Below, piece after piece: positions 7,804 to 18,526 of a stretch of DNA of 64,000 nucleotides (positions within the stretch are counted from its first letter, which is position 1; every line of letters starts with the position of its first letter). Source of the stretch: Harenicola maris (GTDB lineage: Bacteria; Pseudomonadota; Alphaproteobacteria; Rhodobacterales; Rhodobacteraceae); NCBI GenBank assembly GCA_018524345.1, contig JADQAZ010000001.1:1-64000 (forward strand). Reading direction: 5' to 3'. A program made the position numbers and the translations under genes. Below the pieces are notes generated by a model. That model worked only from the letters and a program-made list of their open reading frames with translations, had not been told where the DNA came from and made no database searches.

Positions 7804-8115
7804 ATGGCCGCCAAGTTGAAAAAGGGTGACACGGTTATCGTGCTGACCGGTAAGGACAAGGGCAAGACTGGCTCTATCACGTCCATCGATACCAAAGCCG
7901 GCAAGGCAATCGTGGAAGGGATCAACATCTCGATCCGTCACACCAAGCAATCGCAAAACAGCCAGGGCGGCCGCGTGCCACAAGCCATGCCTGTTCAGCT
8001 TTCCAACCTCGCCTTCGCAGACGCAAACGGCAAAGCCACCCGCGTCGGCTTCAAAGTCGAAGATGGCAAAAAAGTCCGCGTTGCGAAAACAACAGGAGAC
8101 GTGATCGATGCTTGA
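7804..8115 (+). CDS. rplX: 50S ribosomal protein L24
   Basis: L24, 103 aa, starts 50S assembly. The KOW motif is clear near the N-terminus ([20 protein letters not shown], residues 6-25), followed by [13 protein letters not shown]. The reading frame overlaps the start of rplE by 8 nt, so translation of the two is coupled. Confidence 0.98.
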   Translation: MAAKLKKGDTVIVLTGKDKGKTGSITSIDTKAGKAIVEGINISIRHTKQSQNSQGGRVPQAMPVQLSNLAFADANGKATRVGFKVEDGKKVRVAKTTGDVIDA

Positions 8116-8671
8116 TAACGCTTCTTACAAACCCCGTTTGCAGGAACTCTACACCGGCACCATCCGCGCCGCGCTGAAAGAGGAATTCGGCTACAAGAAC
8201 GAAATGCAGATCCCGCGTCTGGATAAAATCGTTCTGAACATCGGCGCTGGTGCCGAGTCCGTAAAGGACGGCAAAAAAGCGAAATCGGCTCAGAACGACC
8301 TGACGCTGATCGCTGGCCAGCAGGCTATGTTGACCAAAGCCAAGAAATCCATCGCTGGCTTCCGCCTGCGTGAGGATATGCCCCTTGGCGCCAAGGTCAC
8401 CATGCGCTCCGCCCGTATGTATGAATTCCTTGACCGTCTTGTGACCATTGCAATGCCCCGTATCCGCGACTTCCGCGGCATCTCCGGCAAATCTTTCGAC
8501 GGTCGTGGCAACTATGCCATGGGCCTCAAAGAGCATCTGGTCTTCCCCGAGATCGACTTCGACTCGATCGACGAGAACTGGGGAATGGACATCATCATCT
8601 GCACAACCGCGAAAACGGATGCAGAAGCCAAAGCGCTGTTGAAAGCTTTCAACATGCCTTTCAACAGCTAA
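8108..8671 (+). CDS. rplE: 50S ribosomal protein L5
   Basis: L5, 187 aa, binds 5S rRNA and contacts the P-site tRNA and S13. It carries [14 protein letters not shown], the [20 protein letters not shown] segment and [14 protein letters not shown] near the C-terminus. The start lies inside the end of rplX and rpsN follows after 15 nt. Confidence 0.98.
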   Translation: MLDNASYKPRLQELYTGTIRAALKEEFGYKNEMQIPRLDKIVLNIGAGAESVKDGKKAKSAQNDLTLIAGQQAMLTKAKKSIAGFRLREDMPLGAKVTMRSARMYEFLDRLVTIAMPRIRDFRGISGKSFDGRGNYAMGLKEHLVFPEIDFDSIDENWGMDIIICTTAKTDAEAKALLKAFNMPFNS

Positions 8672-8686
8672 GGGGACACGGAACTC

Positions 8687-8992
8687 ATGGCTAAAAAAGC
8701 AATGATCGAGCGCCAGAAAAAGCGCGAAAAATTGGTGGCAAAATATGCCTCCAAGCGTGCCGAGCTCAAAGCAATCGCGCGCGACGAAAGCAAACCCATG
8801 GACGAGCGGTTCAAAGCCCAGCTGAAGCTGGCCAAACTGCCCCGCAACTCCTCGGAAACACGTCTTCACAACCGGTGCCAGATCACTGGTCGTCCAAAGG
8901 CGTATTACCGCAAACTCAAAATGTCTCGGATCGCGCTGCGCGATCTGGCCTCCGTTGGCCAGATCCCCGGCATGGTCAAGTCCAGCTGGTAA
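8687..8992 (+). CDS. rpsN: 30S ribosomal protein S14 (long, zinc-free form)
   Basis: S14, 101 aa, has the C-terminal signature [20 protein letters not shown] and [11 protein letters not shown]. The paired cysteines of the zinc-binding short form are missing, so this is the long zinc-free type. A GGGGACACGG stretch precedes the ATG and rpsH follows after 12 nt. Confidence 0.98.
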   Translation: MAKKAMIERQKKREKLVAKYASKRAELKAIARDESKPMDERFKAQLKLAKLPRNSSETRLHNRCQITGRPKAYYRKLKMSRIALRDLASVGQIPGMVKSSW

Positions 8993-9004
8993 GGAGCGCA
9001 TATT

Positions 9005-9394
9005 ATGAACGATCCTATCGGTGATATGCTGACACGTATCCGCAACGCACAGATGCGCGGCAAGTCCACAGTCCGGACACCTGCCTCCAAACTGCGCGCT
9101 TGGGTTCTCGATGTTCTGGCTGACGAAGGCTACATCCGCGGGTACGAACCCGTTGCTGACGCCAAGCACCCGGAAATCGAAATCAGCCTGAAGTACTACG
9201 AAGGCACTCCTGTTATTCGCGAGCTCAAGCGGGTCTCCAAACCCGGCCGCCGCGTTTACATGGGTTCCAATGACATCCCAACCGTCCGTCAGGGCCTGGG
9301 TGTGTCGATTGTCTCCACCTCTCAGGGTGTGATGTCGGATGCAAACGCACGTGCGGCCAATGTTGGCGGCGAAGTGCTCTGCACAATCTTCTAA
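9005..9394 (+). CDS. rpsH: 30S ribosomal protein S8
   Basis: S8, 129 aa, is a primary binder of the 16S central domain and the classic translational repressor of the spc operon in E. coli. The start [16 protein letters not shown] and the C-terminal [16 protein letters not shown] with GGEVLCTIF are diagnostic. It lies 12 nt after rpsN and 10 nt before rplF. Confidence 0.98.
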   Translation: MNDPIGDMLTRIRNAQMRGKSTVRTPASKLRAWVLDVLADEGYIRGYEPVADAKHPEIEISLKYYEGTPVIRELKRVSKPGRRVYMGSNDIPTVRQGLGVSIVSTSQGVMSDANARAANVGGEVLCTIF

Positions 9395-9404
9395 GGGGGC
9401 CACA

Positions 9405-9938
9405 ATGTCTCGTATTGGTAAAAAACCGGTCGATCTGCCCTCTGGCGTCTCCGCCAGCGTGTCTGGCCAGACCGTTGAAGTCAAAGGCCCCAAGGGCGCC
9501 CGCAGCTTCACCGCGACTGACGATGTCAGCCTGAAGGTTGAAGACAACGTTGTAACCATCGAACCACGCGGCAAGTCCAAGCGTGCGAAACAGCAGTGGG
9601 GCATGTCCCGCACTATGATCGCAAACCTGGTCACTGGCGTCACCGATGGCTTCAAAAAAGAGATGGAGATCAACGGCGTGGGTTACCGGGCACAGATGCA
9701 GGGCAACACCCTGAAACTGTCCCTCGGCCTCTCCCACGAGGTGAACTTCGACGTGCCAGCCGGTGTGACCGTAACCTGCCCAAAGCAGACCGAGATCATC
9801 GTTGAAGGCACAGATGAGCAACTCGTCGGCCAGGTCGCGGCAAACATCCGCGAATGGCGCAAGCCCGAGCCCTACAAAGGCAAAGGCATCAAATACAAAG
9901 ACGAGTATATCTTCCGCAAGGAAGGCAAGAAGAAGTAA
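9405..9938 (+). CDS. rplF: 50S ribosomal protein L6
   Basis: L6, 177 aa, lies near the factor-binding site. It begins [15 protein letters not shown] and contains [20 protein letters not shown] and the C-terminal signature [16 protein letters not shown]. The ATG at 9405, with an AAGGGGG site upstream, gives the family length; a longer frame overlapping rpsH is not needed. rplR follows after 11 nt. Confidence 0.97.
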   Translation: MSRIGKKPVDLPSGVSASVSGQTVEVKGPKGARSFTATDDVSLKVEDNVVTIEPRGKSKRAKQQWGMSRTMIANLVTGVTDGFKKEMEINGVGYRAQMQGNTLKLSLGLSHEVNFDVPAGVTVTCPKQTEIIVEGTDEQLVGQVAANIREWRKPEPYKGKGIKYKDEYIFRKEGKKK

Positions 9939-9949
9939 GGACGACGACA

Positions 9950-10309
9950 ATGGCAAACAGCAAAAGACAACTGTTCTTGAAGCGCCGCCTGCGCGTTCGG
10001 AACAAACTTCGCAAAGTGAACGCAGGGCGCGTGCGCCTCTCCGTTCACCGCTCGAACAAGAACATCTTCGTTCAGTTGATCGACGATGTGCAGGGCGTAA
10101 CCCTCGCATCGGCATCTTCGATGGAGAAAGACCTCGGCGTTGTTGGCAAAAACAACATCGACGCAGCCACCAAGGTCGGCTCTGCAATCGCAGAACGGGC
10201 CAAGAAGGCAGGCGTTACAGAGGCCTATTTTGACCGTGGCGGTTTCCTGTTCCACGGCAAGGTAAAGGCTCTGGCCGATGCAGCCCGCGAAGGCGGTCTG
10301 AAAATCTAA
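9950..10309 (+). CDS. rplR: 50S ribosomal protein L18
   Basis: L18, 119 aa, binds 5S rRNA. The start [20 protein letters not shown] and the segments [18 protein letters not shown] and [20 protein letters not shown] are family hallmarks. The start at 9950 follows a GTAAGGACGACGACA leader. It is followed by a 110-bp gap with a hairpin before rpsE, wider than usual in this operon. Confidence 0.97.
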   Translation: MANSKRQLFLKRRLRVRNKLRKVNAGRVRLSVHRSNKNIFVQLIDDVQGVTLASASSMEKDLGVVGKNNIDAATKVGSAIAERAKKAGVTEAYFDRGGFLFHGKVKALADAAREGGLKI

Positions 10310-10315
10310 AGCGTG

Positions 10316-10339
10316 GGTTGCCCCGTCACAGGGGCAACC
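10316..10339 (+). promoter_or_regulatory. hairpin between rplR and rpsE
   Basis: A perfect 9-bp stem (GGTTGCCCC at 10316-10324 with GGGGCAACC at 10331-10339, loop GTCACA) lies 6 nt behind the rplR stop. No T run follows. It may be an attenuator, RNase site or protein-binding site in the spc mRNA; no known consensus is visible. Confidence 0.5.
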
Positions 10340-10419
10340 TCGATGATCCGGGGGCATACCGCCCACTGGGATCGTGCCAAACACAGCGCCCTGCGCGCGA
10401 CAGATAAGGAAGATGCCAG

Positions 10420-10992
10420 ATGGCAAGAGATGACAACCGTGGGGGCGGCCGCCGCAACCAACGTGAAGAGACACCAGAATTCGCCGACCGTCTGGTCGCA
10501 ATCAACCGCGTTTCCAAAACCGTTAAAGGTGGTAAGCGTTTCGGCTTTGCTGCCCTCGTCGTCGTAGGCGACCAGAAAGGCCGCGTTGGCTTTGGCAAAG
10601 GTAAAGCCAAAGAGGTGCCCGAGGCGATCCGCAAGGCCACCGAGCAAGCCAAACGCCAGATGATCCGCGTGCCCCTGCGTGAGGGCCGCACCCTGCACCA
10701 CGACACAGAGGGCCGTCACGGCGCTGGTAAAGTCGTTATGCGCACAGCCCCACAAGGTACCGGTATCATCGCCGGTGGTCCAATGCGTGCCGTGTTCGAA
10801 ATGCTGGGTATTCAGGACGTTGTTGCCAAATCCATCGGCAGCCAGAACCCCTACAACATGATCCGCGCAACCATCAACGGTCTGGGCCGCGAAAGCTCCC
10901 CCCGTATGGTCGCACAACGCCGTGGCAAAAAGGTTGCTGACATCCTGCGCAAGCCGGAAGAAGCCGCCGCCCCTGCCGAAGCAGAAGCATAA
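10420..10992 (+). CDS. rpsE: 30S ribosomal protein S5
   Basis: S5, 190 aa, guards decoding accuracy and the mRNA entry site. It has the signature [10 protein letters not shown]-like segment (written here [19 protein letters not shown]), the [18 protein letters not shown] helix and [22 protein letters not shown] short Ala/Glu-rich tail ends the protein. The start [15 protein letters not shown] has a GGAAGATGCCAG leader. rpmD follows after 12 nt. Confidence 0.98.
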   Translation: MARDDNRGGGRRNQREETPEFADRLVAINRVSKTVKGGKRFGFAALVVVGDQKGRVGFGKGKAKEVPEAIRKATEQAKRQMIRVPLREGRTLHHDTEGRHGAGKVVMRTAPQGTGIIAGGPMRAVFEMLGIQDVVAKSIGSQNPYNMIRATINGLGRESSPRMVAQRRGKKVADILRKPEEAAAPAEAEA

Positions 10993-11004
10993 GGAACCGG
11001 ACCC

Positions 11005-11193
11005 ATGGCTAAAACCATTGTCGTAAAACAAGTCGGCTCTCCGATCCGTCGCCCTGCCAAACAGCGCGCAACACTGATCGGCCTCGGCCTGAACAAGATG
11101 AACCGCACCCGTGAGCTGGAAGACACCCCTTCCGTCCGCGGCATGATCAACAAGATCTCTCACATGGTAGAGATCATCGAGGAAAAAGGCTAA
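11005..11193 (+). CDS. rpmD: 50S ribosomal protein L30
   Basis: L30, 62 aa, is a small peripheral large-subunit protein. It begins [17 protein letters not shown] and contains [20 protein letters not shown], the L30 signature. It ends its block: an excellent terminator lies about 30 nt downstream. In most genomes rplO follows at once; here about 1.16 kb intervenes. Confidence 0.97.
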   Translation: MAKTIVVKQVGSPIRRPAKQRATLIGLGLNKMNRTRELEDTPSVRGMINKISHMVEIIEEKG

Positions 11194-11222
11194 ACGCCAC
11201 CCCTCGCGATCTGCGAAAATTC

Positions 11223-11252
11223 AAAACGCCCTCGGGAAACCGGGGGCGTTTT
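11223..11252 (+). terminator. intrinsic terminator after rpmD
   Basis: A 13-bp stem (11223-11235 with 11240-11252) capped by a GAAA tetraloop ends in TTTTT. This is the strongest terminator in the ribosomal region and separates rpmC-rpmD from rplO and beyond. Confidence 0.92.
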
Positions 11253-11311
11253 TGTCATTTCTATGACCATCTCCATGCGTCTGGCGCAATGCCGCACTGC
11301 AGAAACGTCAG

Positions 11312-11340
11312 TTGTTAGCGCCAACACCGCCGCCTATATC
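11312..11340 (+). promoter_or_regulatory. candidate promoter for the DUF1127 gene
   Basis: TTGTTA at 11312-11317 and TATATC at 11335-11340 have a 17-nt spacer, 70 nt upstream of the DUF1127 start and just behind the rpmD terminator. Confidence 0.4.
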
Positions 11341-11409
11341 TGTGTCACGGAAAGAGAAAAACCGCCGCTGGGAAATACGTCCCCGCGAAATGAAACGAAG
11401 GAAAAACCA

Positions 11410-11616
11410 ATGGCTTATGTAGCTTACACCACACCATCTATTCTTGACCGCGCCCGCGCTGTCCTCGCCAATGTCGCCGAACGCCGCGCCCTGCTGCGCA
11501 GCTACAAGGAAACCCTGAACGAGCTGAACAGCCTCGGCGATCGCGAATTGCTCGATCTCGGCCTCAGCCGCGCAAACCTTGCCGAAGTTGCTCAAAAGCA
11601 CGTCTACGGCGCTTAA
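11410..11616 (+). CDS. DUF1127 (YjiS-like) small protein
   Basis: This 68-aa protein contains the DUF1127 pattern in its second half: YKETLNELNSLGDRELLDLGLSRANL. The start MAYVAYTTPSI at 11410 has a GAAGGAAAAACC ribosome site. DUF1127 proteins are small basic factors; in some alphaproteobacteria they have been linked to RNA turnover and stress or phosphate metabolism, but the role here is unknown. It is a single gene with its own likely promoter, placed between rpmD and rplO. Confidence 0.8.
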   Translation: MAYVAYTTPSILDRARAVLANVAERRALLRSYKETLNELNSLGDRELLDLGLSRANLAEVAQKHVYGA

Positions 11617-11723
11617 TTTCACGGCGTTGCCGGGGCAGGGCAGGTCCCGCTCCGGCAATCGCTACCCTACTGGGTCAGCATCTCATACCCTTTTCGCATC
11701 GAATCAATGATGTGAGGGACATA

Positions 11724-12191
11724 ATGCAAATCCAGACCAAAACCGCCCTGCGCGGTGCAATCGCCGGCCTTGCCCTGATGGGCGGGGCCTTTTCTGTTTC
11801 TGCGGAAACCGCAGTGGAAAAGCTCAACTCCGGCACCGTGCTGCCCACCAACCTGCCGTTCTCCGAGCTGGTGGTAGCGGGCGACACGCTCTACCTCTCC
11901 GGCCAGATCGGCAACCTGCCCGGCACCCTGACCCTGGCAGAGGGCGGCACCGCAGGCGAATCCAAGCAGGTGATGGAAAACATCAAAACCTCGCTGGAGG
12001 CCCATGGCTACGGCATGGAAAACCTCGTGAAATGCACGGTGATGCTGGCCGATATCTCCGAATGGGGTGATTTCAACACCGTCTACGCCGAATATTTCGA
12101 ACCCGGCGAATTCCCCGCCCGCGCCGCCTTCGGCGCCAATGGCCTCGCCGTAGGCGCCGCCGTCGAAGTCGACTGCATCGGGGTCAAATAA
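11724..12191 (+). CDS. exported RidA/YjgF-family protein
   Basis: The protein (155 aa from ATG 11724) has an N-terminal signal peptide (basic start, hydrophobic run [13 protein letters not shown], likely cut after VSA) and then a RidA fold with [27 protein letters not shown] and [15 protein letters not shown]. The family's active-site Arg near the C-terminus (usually in PARxxxxV) is seen as [20 protein letters not shown], so the core looks intact. Cytosolic RidA hydrolyses reactive enamines/imines; an exported form would act in the periplasm on an unknown substrate. GTG 11712 is an in-frame alternative start. It lies between ribosomal genes rpmD and rplO. Confidence 0.85.
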   Translation: MQIQTKTALRGAIAGLALMGGAFSVSAETAVEKLNSGTVLPTNLPFSELVVAGDTLYLSGQIGNLPGTLTLAEGGTAGESKQVMENIKTSLEAHGYGMENLVKCTVMLADISEWGDFNTVYAEYFEPGEFPARAAFGANGLAVGAAVEVDCIGVK

Positions 12192-12356
12192 CCCAAAGGC
12201 GCAGAACAACCGCCGCGCCCCGCAAGCGACGCTTGCCCCGGGCGCGGTGATCGCCTATACGCGCCCAGTGGTGCCATTCTGGCATCCGAATCCATTTGAA
12301 ACGCCGCGTCTGTCCACTCCCGTCGCTGGGGGGCAAGTCCGGCAAGGAGAAGCGAC

Positions 12357-12830
12357 ATGAAACTGCACGAACTCGCCCCCGCACCGGGCTCTACACACAA
12401 CAAAAAACGCATTGGCCGTGGTCCCGGCTCCGGCAAGGGTAAAACCGGTGGCCGTGGTATCAAGGGTCAGAAGTCCCGCTCGGGTGTTTCCCTGAACGGT
12501 TACGAGGGTGGCCAAATGCCACTCTACCAACGCCTGCCAAAGCGTGGCTTTAACAAGCCGAACCGCAAGAAATTCGCCGTTGTGAACCTCGGCCTGATCC
12601 AGAAGTTCATCGACGCTGGCAAACTCGACGCCAAATCCGCGATCGATGAGGACGCGCTGATCGCTTCGGGCCTCGTGCGCCGCAAGCTGGACGGCATCCG
12701 CGTGCTGGCCAAGGGCGAAGTTTCCGCCAAGCTGACCCTCTCTGTCACCGGCGCATCCGCGCAGGCCGTGGCCGCCGTTGAAAAGGCTGGCGGCTCTTTG
12801 ACAGTCACAAAGGCAGCAGCAGCCGAATAA
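12357..12830 (+). CDS. rplO: 50S ribosomal protein L15
   Basis: L15, 157 aa, is a late-assembly large-subunit protein. The N-terminus [20 protein letters not shown] and the glycine-rich [19 protein letters not shown] segment are diagnostic, as is the C-terminal [16 protein letters not shown] domain. An AAGGAGAAGCGAC site precedes the ATG. secY follows after about 100 nt. It restarts the ribosomal cluster after the DUF1127-RidA insertion. Confidence 0.98.
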   Translation: MKLHELAPAPGSTHNKKRIGRGPGSGKGKTGGRGIKGQKSRSGVSLNGYEGGQMPLYQRLPKRGFNKPNRKKFAVVNLGLIQKFIDAGKLDAKSAIDEDALIASGLVRRKLDGIRVLAKGEVSAKLTLSVTGASAQAVAAVEKAGGSLTVTKAAAAE

Positions 12831-12934
12831 TGGCTTGTGAGCGGCGCTTGCGCTGCTTACATCTTTGCTAGATTTCCTGCGCCGCCTATCGGAAGTCCGA
12901 TCAGGCGGCGCAGCCACGTTAAAGAGGGGCCTCA

Positions 12935-14290
<1,356 letters not shown>

Positions 14291-14301
14291 GCCGCAGGGT
14301 A

Positions 14302-14316
14302 GGGTGCTTGGCACCC
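14302..14316 (+). other. small hairpin between secY and adk
   Basis: GGGTGC (14302-14307) and GCACCC (14311-14316) pair around a TTG loop in the 104-nt secY-adk gap. No strong T run follows. Confidence 0.4.
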
Positions 14317-14394
14317 CGCTCTTTGGGCGATACACAGATCCCGGCACCGCGCAGATAGGCGCGGGCCGGACACCATTTTTGGGGGGACACCAAA

Positions 14395-14976
14395 ATGAAC
14401 ATCATCCTTCTGGGCCCTCCGGGCGCGGGTAAAGGCACCCAATCGGCACGCCTCGTAGAAGAGCGCGGCATGATCCAACTTTCCACCGGCGACATGCTCC
14501 GCGAGGCCCGCACCTCCGGCACGGCCATGGGCAAGAAGGTCGCGGCCATCATGGACGCGGGCGAATTGGTCACCGACGAAATCGTCGTCGGCCTGATCGA
14601 GGAAAAACTGCAGGGCGACCATGGCGGAGGGTTCGTTTTCGACGGCTTCCCCCGCACGCTGGCTCAGGCCGACGCCCTGACCGCGCTGCTTGAGAAATAT
14701 AACACCTCGCTGGATGTCGTGATCGAACTGGCGGTGAATGACGAGGTCCTCGTGACCCGCATCATCGGCCGCGCCGCAGAGGCGATCGCCGCCGGCGGCA
14801 AAGCGCGCGCAGACGACAATGAGGAAAGCCTCAAAACCCGCCTGATGGAATACTACAAGAAAACCTCGCCCCTGATCGGATATTACTACGCCAAGGGGCA
14901 GCTTGCCCATGTTGATGGCCTTGGTGAAATCGAACAGGTCGCAGCAGATATTGCGGGTGTTCTTGACAAAGGGTGA
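14395..14976 (+). CDS. adk: adenylate kinase (short-LID type)
   Basis: This 193-aa enzyme interconverts ATP + AMP and 2 ADP. The P-loop [10 protein letters not shown] (residues 7-16), the AMP-binding LSTGDMLR and [11 protein letters not shown], and the basic switch [13 protein letters not shown] are all present. The stretch [19 protein letters not shown] replaces the roughly 40-residue LID found in E. coli-type enzymes, so this is the short form and has no zinc-binding LID cysteines. It follows secY, as in most genomes. Confidence 0.97.
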   Translation: MNIILLGPPGAGKGTQSARLVEERGMIQLSTGDMLREARTSGTAMGKKVAAIMDAGELVTDEIVVGLIEEKLQGDHGGGFVFDGFPRTLAQADALTALLEKYNTSLDVVIELAVNDEVLVTRIIGRAAEAIAAGGKARADDNEESLKTRLMEYYKKTSPLIGYYYAKGQLAHVDGLGEIEQVAADIAGVLDKG

Positions 14977-14982
14977 TCGCCC

Positions 14983-15011
14983 TTGACCCTGCCTGCGAAT
15001 CGCCGTAACTG
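14983..15011 (+). promoter_or_regulatory. candidate promoter for the alpha operon
   Basis: TTGACC at 14983-14988 and TAACTG at 15006-15011 are 17 nt apart, just behind the adk stop and about 145 nt ahead of rpsM. It would allow rpsM-rpsK-rpoA-rplQ to be expressed apart from secY-adk. Confidence 0.45.
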
Positions 15012-15156
15012 AGCGCTTCTCTTAAGAGAATAGCAATGTTGCGCGCGCCGCGTTCATGATTTGCGAAACTCTACCGGCCCGGGGCAAAATGCTGCGGGCC
15101 GTCGTTGTGAAAAAAGGGTCTGGTGTTACGGATCCGCAACCGAAAAGGAAGCTACC

Positions 15157-15525
15157 TTGGCCCGTATCGCTGGCGTCAATATCCCAACCGCAAAACGCGT
15201 TCCTATCGCGCTTACATACATTCACGGCATCGGTGACGATGGCGCACGGAAAATCTGCGAGGCTGTCGGCATCGACCTGACACGCCGCGTCAACGAATTG
15301 TCCGACGCCGAAGTTCTCGCCGTCCGCGAGCACATCGACGCAAACTTCACCGTAGAAGGTGACCTGCGCCGCGAAGTGCAAATGAACATCAAGCGTCTGA
15401 TGGACCTTGGCTGCTACCGTGGCCTGCGTCATCGCCGCAACCTTCCTGTACGCGGTCAGCGTACCCACACCAACGCTCGCACTCGCAAAGGCCCCGCAAA
15501 GGCCATTGCCGGTAAGAAGAAATAA
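15157..15525 (+). CDS. rpsM: 30S ribosomal protein S13, TTG start
   Basis: S13, 122 aa when started at TTG 15157, is the normal length. The family N-terminus is [25 protein letters not shown], and no ATG or GTG stands near it in frame, while AAGGAAG lies 6 nt upstream of the TTG. Longer frames reaching 15061 add residues not found in S13. The C-terminal signature [24 protein letters not shown] is intact. S13 contacts tRNA and L5. It is the first gene of the alpha operon. Confidence 0.95.
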   Translation: MARIAGVNIPTAKRVPIALTYIHGIGDDGARKICEAVGIDLTRRVNELSDAEVLAVREHIDANFTVEGDLRREVQMNIKRLMDLGCYRGLRHRRNLPVRGQRTHTNARTRKGPAKAIAGKKK

Positions 15526-15540
15526 GGAAGGGTTTGTACA

Positions 15541-15930
15541 ATGGCTCGTGAAGCTCGTCGGACCAAGAAAAAGGTCTCCAAGAATATCGCCGCTGGTGTT
15601 GCCCACGTGAACTCCTCGTTCAACAACACCAAAATCCTCATCTCTGACGTTCAGGGCAATGCAATCGCATGGTCCTCCGCAGGGACCATGGGTTTCAAAG
15701 GCTCTCGTAAATCCACGCCCTATGCTGCCCAGATGGCCGCAGAGGACGTGGCAAAGAAAGCTCAGGAACACGGCGTTAAAACCCTCGAAGTTGAGGTCCA
15801 GGGCCCTGGCTCCGGCCGTGAAAGCGCCCTGCGCGCTCTGGCCGCTGTTGGCCTGAACATCACTTCGATCCGCGACGTTACACCGATGGCCCACAACGGC
15901 TGCCGGCCACCAAAACGCCGCCGTGTCTAA
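15541..15930 (+). CDS. rpsK: 30S ribosomal protein S11
   Basis: S11, 129 aa, lines the 30S platform near the E-site. It contains [20 protein letters not shown], the turn [21 protein letters not shown] and the C-terminus [18 protein letters not shown]. The start at 15541 is 15 nt after rpsM with an AAGGAAGGG site. Confidence 0.98.
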   Translation: MAREARRTKKKVSKNIAAGVAHVNSSFNNTKILISDVQGNAIAWSSAGTMGFKGSRKSTPYAAQMAAEDVAKKAQEHGVKTLEVEVQGPGSGRESALRALAAVGLNITSIRDVTPMAHNGCRPPKRRRV

Positions 15931-15943
15931 TTTCACGACTTTC

Positions 15944-15976
15944 GCCCGGCCATAAAGGCCGGGCTACTGCATTTTT
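15944..15976 (+). terminator. hairpin/attenuator between rpsK and rpoA
   Basis: A perfect 8-bp stem (GCCCGGCC at 15944-15951 with GGCCGGGC at 15957-15964, loop ATAAA) is followed a few bases later by ATTTTTT. The T run is offset by about 6 nt, so it may be a partial terminator that tunes rpoA relative to rpsM-rpsK. Confidence 0.55.
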
Positions 15977-16033
15977 TCCTCGGGCGTTCCGGGCCTCGGA
16001 CATGGGTTCGAAACTGGTATGGAGGCGACACAC

Positions 16034-17050
16034 ATGATCCATAAAAATTGGCAAGAACTCATCAAGCCAACGCAACTGGTTGTTAAGCCGGGCAATGATC
16101 CCGCACGTCAGGCAACCGTTGTAGCAGAGCCGCTAGAGCGTGGCTTTGGCCTGACAATGGGCAACGCGCTGCGCCGCGTTCTGCTGTCCTCGCTGCAAGG
16201 CGCGGCCATCACATCTGTTCAGATCGACAACGTTCTGCACGAATTCTCCTCCATCGCCGGTGTGCGCGAGGACGTCACCGACGTGATCCTCAACCTCAAA
16301 GGCGTTGCTGTCCGCATGGACGTGGACGGGCCAAAGCGCCTGTCGATCTCGGCCAAAGGCCCGGGCATCGTTACCGCGTCCTCCATCTCCGAAAGCGCAG
16401 GTATCGAGATCCTGAACAAGGATCACGTGATCTGCCACCTCGACGATGGCGCCGACCTCTACATGGAACTGACGGTCAACACCGGCAAGGGCTATGTCTC
16501 TGCCGACAAGAACCGCCCCGAGGACGCGCCTATCGGCCTGATCCCCGTGGACGCGATCTACTCGCCCGTCAAAAAAGTAAGCTACGACGTGCAGCCCACC
16601 CGTGAGGGCCAGGTGCTGGACTATGACAAGCTGACACTGAAACTGGAAACAGACGGTTCCGTAACGCCGGATGACGCCGTGGCCTATGCCGCCCGCATCC
16701 TGCAGGACCAGCTGTCGATCTTCGTCAACTTCGACGAGCCCGAATCGGCTCAGCGTCAGGACGACGACGACGGCCTCGAGTTCAACCCGCTTCTCCTGAA
16801 GAAGGTTGACGAGCTGGAGCTCTCCGTCCGTTCCGCAAACTGCCTGAAGAACGACAACATCGTCTACATCGGGGATCTGATCCAGAAAACCGAAGCAGAG
16901 ATGCTGCGCACGCCAAACTTCGGCCGGAAGTCTTTGAACGAGATCAAAGAGGTTCTTTCCGGCATGGGTCTGCACCTCGGCATGGATGTCGAAGAGTGGC
17001 CACCAGAAAACATCGAAGATCTGGCCAAGAAGTTCGAAGACCAGTTCTAA
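16034..17050 (+). CDS. rpoA: RNA polymerase alpha subunit
   Basis: RpoA, 338 aa from ATG 16034, has a GGAGG site 8 nt upstream. An in-frame ATG at 16019 overlaps this ribosome site and is unlikely. The N-terminal domain (about 1-235) contains [22 protein letters not shown] and the dimer helices. The C-terminal domain (about 255-338) contains [17 protein letters not shown] and [12 protein letters not shown] for UP-element and activator contacts. It is the third gene of the alpha operon. Confidence 0.98.
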   Translation: MIHKNWQELIKPTQLVVKPGNDPARQATVVAEPLERGFGLTMGNALRRVLLSSLQGAAITSVQIDNVLHEFSSIAGVREDVTDVILNLKGVAVRMDVDGPKRLSISAKGPGIVTASSISESAGIEILNKDHVICHLDDGADLYMELTVNTGKGYVSADKNRPEDAPIGLIPVDAIYSPVKKVSYDVQPTREGQVLDYDKLTLKLETDGSVTPDDAVAYAARILQDQLSIFVNFDEPESAQRQDDDDGLEFNPLLLKKVDELELSVRSANCLKNDNIVYIGDLIQKTEAEMLRTPNFGRKSLNEIKEVLSGMGLHLGMDVEEWPPENIEDLAKKFEDQF

Positions 17051-17056
17051 GCAATC

Positions 17057-17083
17057 TGCACAATCGTATGTATCGGTTGTGCA
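17057..17083 (+). promoter_or_regulatory. hairpin in the rpoA-rplQ gap
   Basis: TGCACAATCG (17057-17066) pairs with CGGTTGTGCA (17074-17083) with one G-T pair and a loop of TATGTAT. It lies 6 nt behind the rpoA stop in a 168-bp gap. It may serve mRNA processing between rpoA and rplQ. Confidence 0.5.
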
Positions 17084-17218
17084 TGGGATGTGTATGGAGT
17101 GTGCATCAAGTTTTCATGCTCCAAACGCATCCCGCCCCCGGGCAATCCCGCCCCACTAAGGAGAGCGGCTGACACGCATCAGACCGCCGGACAAAGTCAA
17201 AAACGAAGGAACTAGAAA

Positions 17219-17638
17219 ATGCGCCACGCCCGTGGATACCGCCGCCTGAACCGCACACATGAGCACCGCAAAGCGCTCTTTGCCAACATGGCCGGCTCGC
17301 TCATCGAACATGAGCAAATCAAAACAACATTGCCCAAGGCCAAAGAACTGAAGCGTATCGCTGAAAAGCTGATCACGCTCGGCAAACGCGGCGATCTGCA
17401 CGCCCGCCGTCAGGCCCGCGCACAGCTCAAGCAGGACGCTTACGTTGCGAAACTGTTCGAAGTCCTCGGCCCCCGCTACGCCGACCGCCCCGGTGGTTGC
17501 GTGCGCGTTCTGAAGGCTGGCTTCCGTTATGGCGACATGGCACCGATGGCCATCATTGAGCTTGTCGACCGCGACGTTGACGCCAAAGGCGCAGGCGACC
17601 GCGCCCGCCTCGAAGCTGAAGAAGCTGCTGAATCTTAA
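17219..17638 (+). CDS. rplQ: 50S ribosomal protein L17
   Basis: L17, 139 aa, begins [20 protein letters not shown] and contains [22 protein letters not shown] and the C-terminal [27 protein letters not shown] short acidic tail (EAEEAAES) follows. It closes the alpha operon; a strong terminator lies about 30 nt further on. Confidence 0.98.
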   Translation: MRHARGYRRLNRTHEHRKALFANMAGSLIEHEQIKTTLPKAKELKRIAEKLITLGKRGDLHARRQARAQLKQDAYVAKLFEVLGPRYADRPGGCVRVLKAGFRYGDMAPMAIIELVDRDVDAKGAGDRARLEAEEAAES

Positions 17639-17664
17639 GGTCTTTTTTAGACAACCTGAATTAT

Positions 17665-17693
17665 AAAAGGGGCGCCGCGGAGCGCCCCTTTTT
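17665..17693 (+). terminator. terminator at the end of the alpha operon
   Basis: AAAAGGGGCGC (17665-17675) pairs with GCGCCCCTTTT (17682-17692) around CGCGGA, followed by a further T. It ends the ribosomal cluster. Downstream the sequence turns AT-rich. Confidence 0.92.
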
Positions 17694-17771
17694 ATTACCT
17701 ACTCTCTGGTTCGTGTAATTCTGTTAATTTAAATAGTTAACTAGACCGGTGATATTGATCGCTCCACAACA

Positions 17772-17792
17772 GTTGGTTTAAATCTTGCCAAC
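17772..17792 (+). promoter_or_regulatory. inverted repeat ahead of luxR (possible lux box)
   Basis: GTTGG (17772-17776) and CCAAC (17788-17792) flank an AT-rich 11-bp centre, 21 bp overall, 32 nt upstream of the luxR ATG. LuxR-type sites are often palindromes of about 20 bp. The match to a classic lux box is poor, so this is a candidate only. Confidence 0.3.
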
Positions 17793-17824
17793 AATTTGAA
17801 AATTTTACGATTATTGTTGACGCC

Positions 17825-18463
17825 ATGCTCTCTAATTTGTCTAAAAAACCAATGTCTGAGGTTTCACGTCTTACAACAGAGCTCTCCCAACTGGGTCGTC
17901 AATCGCCCCGGGGATACTTTGCTGGCCTTCACATCCGGTTTTCATACGCGCTGTTCAACTTCCATACGTATGACAACACATGGCTCGAACACTATACATC
18001 TCAAGCCTATGCGATGCGTGATCCAACGATTGCCTGGGGGTTCTCCACAACTGGAGAAACAAGATGGAGCGACTTGCAATCGCTTGATCCTTTTGGAATT
18101 TTTGATGACGCGGCCCGCTTTGGTTTGGTATACGGTGTTTCTTTGTCGCATGGGCCAATCTCATCTCGATCTATCGTTAGCGCTGCGCGCGATGATCGCG
18201 AATTTTCCGACGATGAAATATCAACGATGAGAGACATCGTTCATCGGCTTCATAATTTAACGGAACCCCCGGAAAGCTTAACCAAGGCGCAAACAGATGC
18301 GCTGCGGCTAATCGCAGAGGGGGACCGTCACACAGCCGCAGCAGCGAAGCTGAATATTTCAGAAAGCGCACTAAAGGCCCGATTGACGGCTGCACGGGAA
18401 CGTCTGCTGGCCCGCACAACGGCCGAAGCTATCCAACGTGCCAAGGAGTACCGACTGCTCTAA
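17825..18463 (+). CDS. LuxR-family acyl-homoserine-lactone-responsive regulator
   Basis: The 212-aa protein has an N-terminal autoinducer-binding domain (about 10-145) with the conserved residues W and Y in NTWLEHYTSQAY, the DP pair in MRDPTIAW, W in RWSDL and G in VYGVSLSHG. A C-terminal helix-turn-helix follows (about 150-205, LTKAQTDALRLIAEG and AKLNISESALKARL). The usual HTH Glu is replaced in the TKAQTDAL helix. It should bind DNA when loaded with an acyl-homoserine lactone made by the LuxI encoded 63 nt downstream. The gene is more AT-rich than its neighbours. Confidence 0.9.
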   Translation: MLSNLSKKPMSEVSRLTTELSQLGRQSPRGYFAGLHIRFSYALFNFHTYDNTWLEHYTSQAYAMRDPTIAWGFSTTGETRWSDLQSLDPFGIFDDAARFGLVYGVSLSHGPISSRSIVSAARDDREFSDDEISTMRDIVHRLHNLTEPPESLTKAQTDALRLIAEGDRHTAAAAKLNISESALKARLTAARERLLARTTAEAIQRAKEYRLL

Positions 18464-18526
18464 TTTCAAACCCTTCCTGCGATTGCTGATTCTTTTCCAC
18501 TCAATCAAGCGACCAGGAGCACTACA

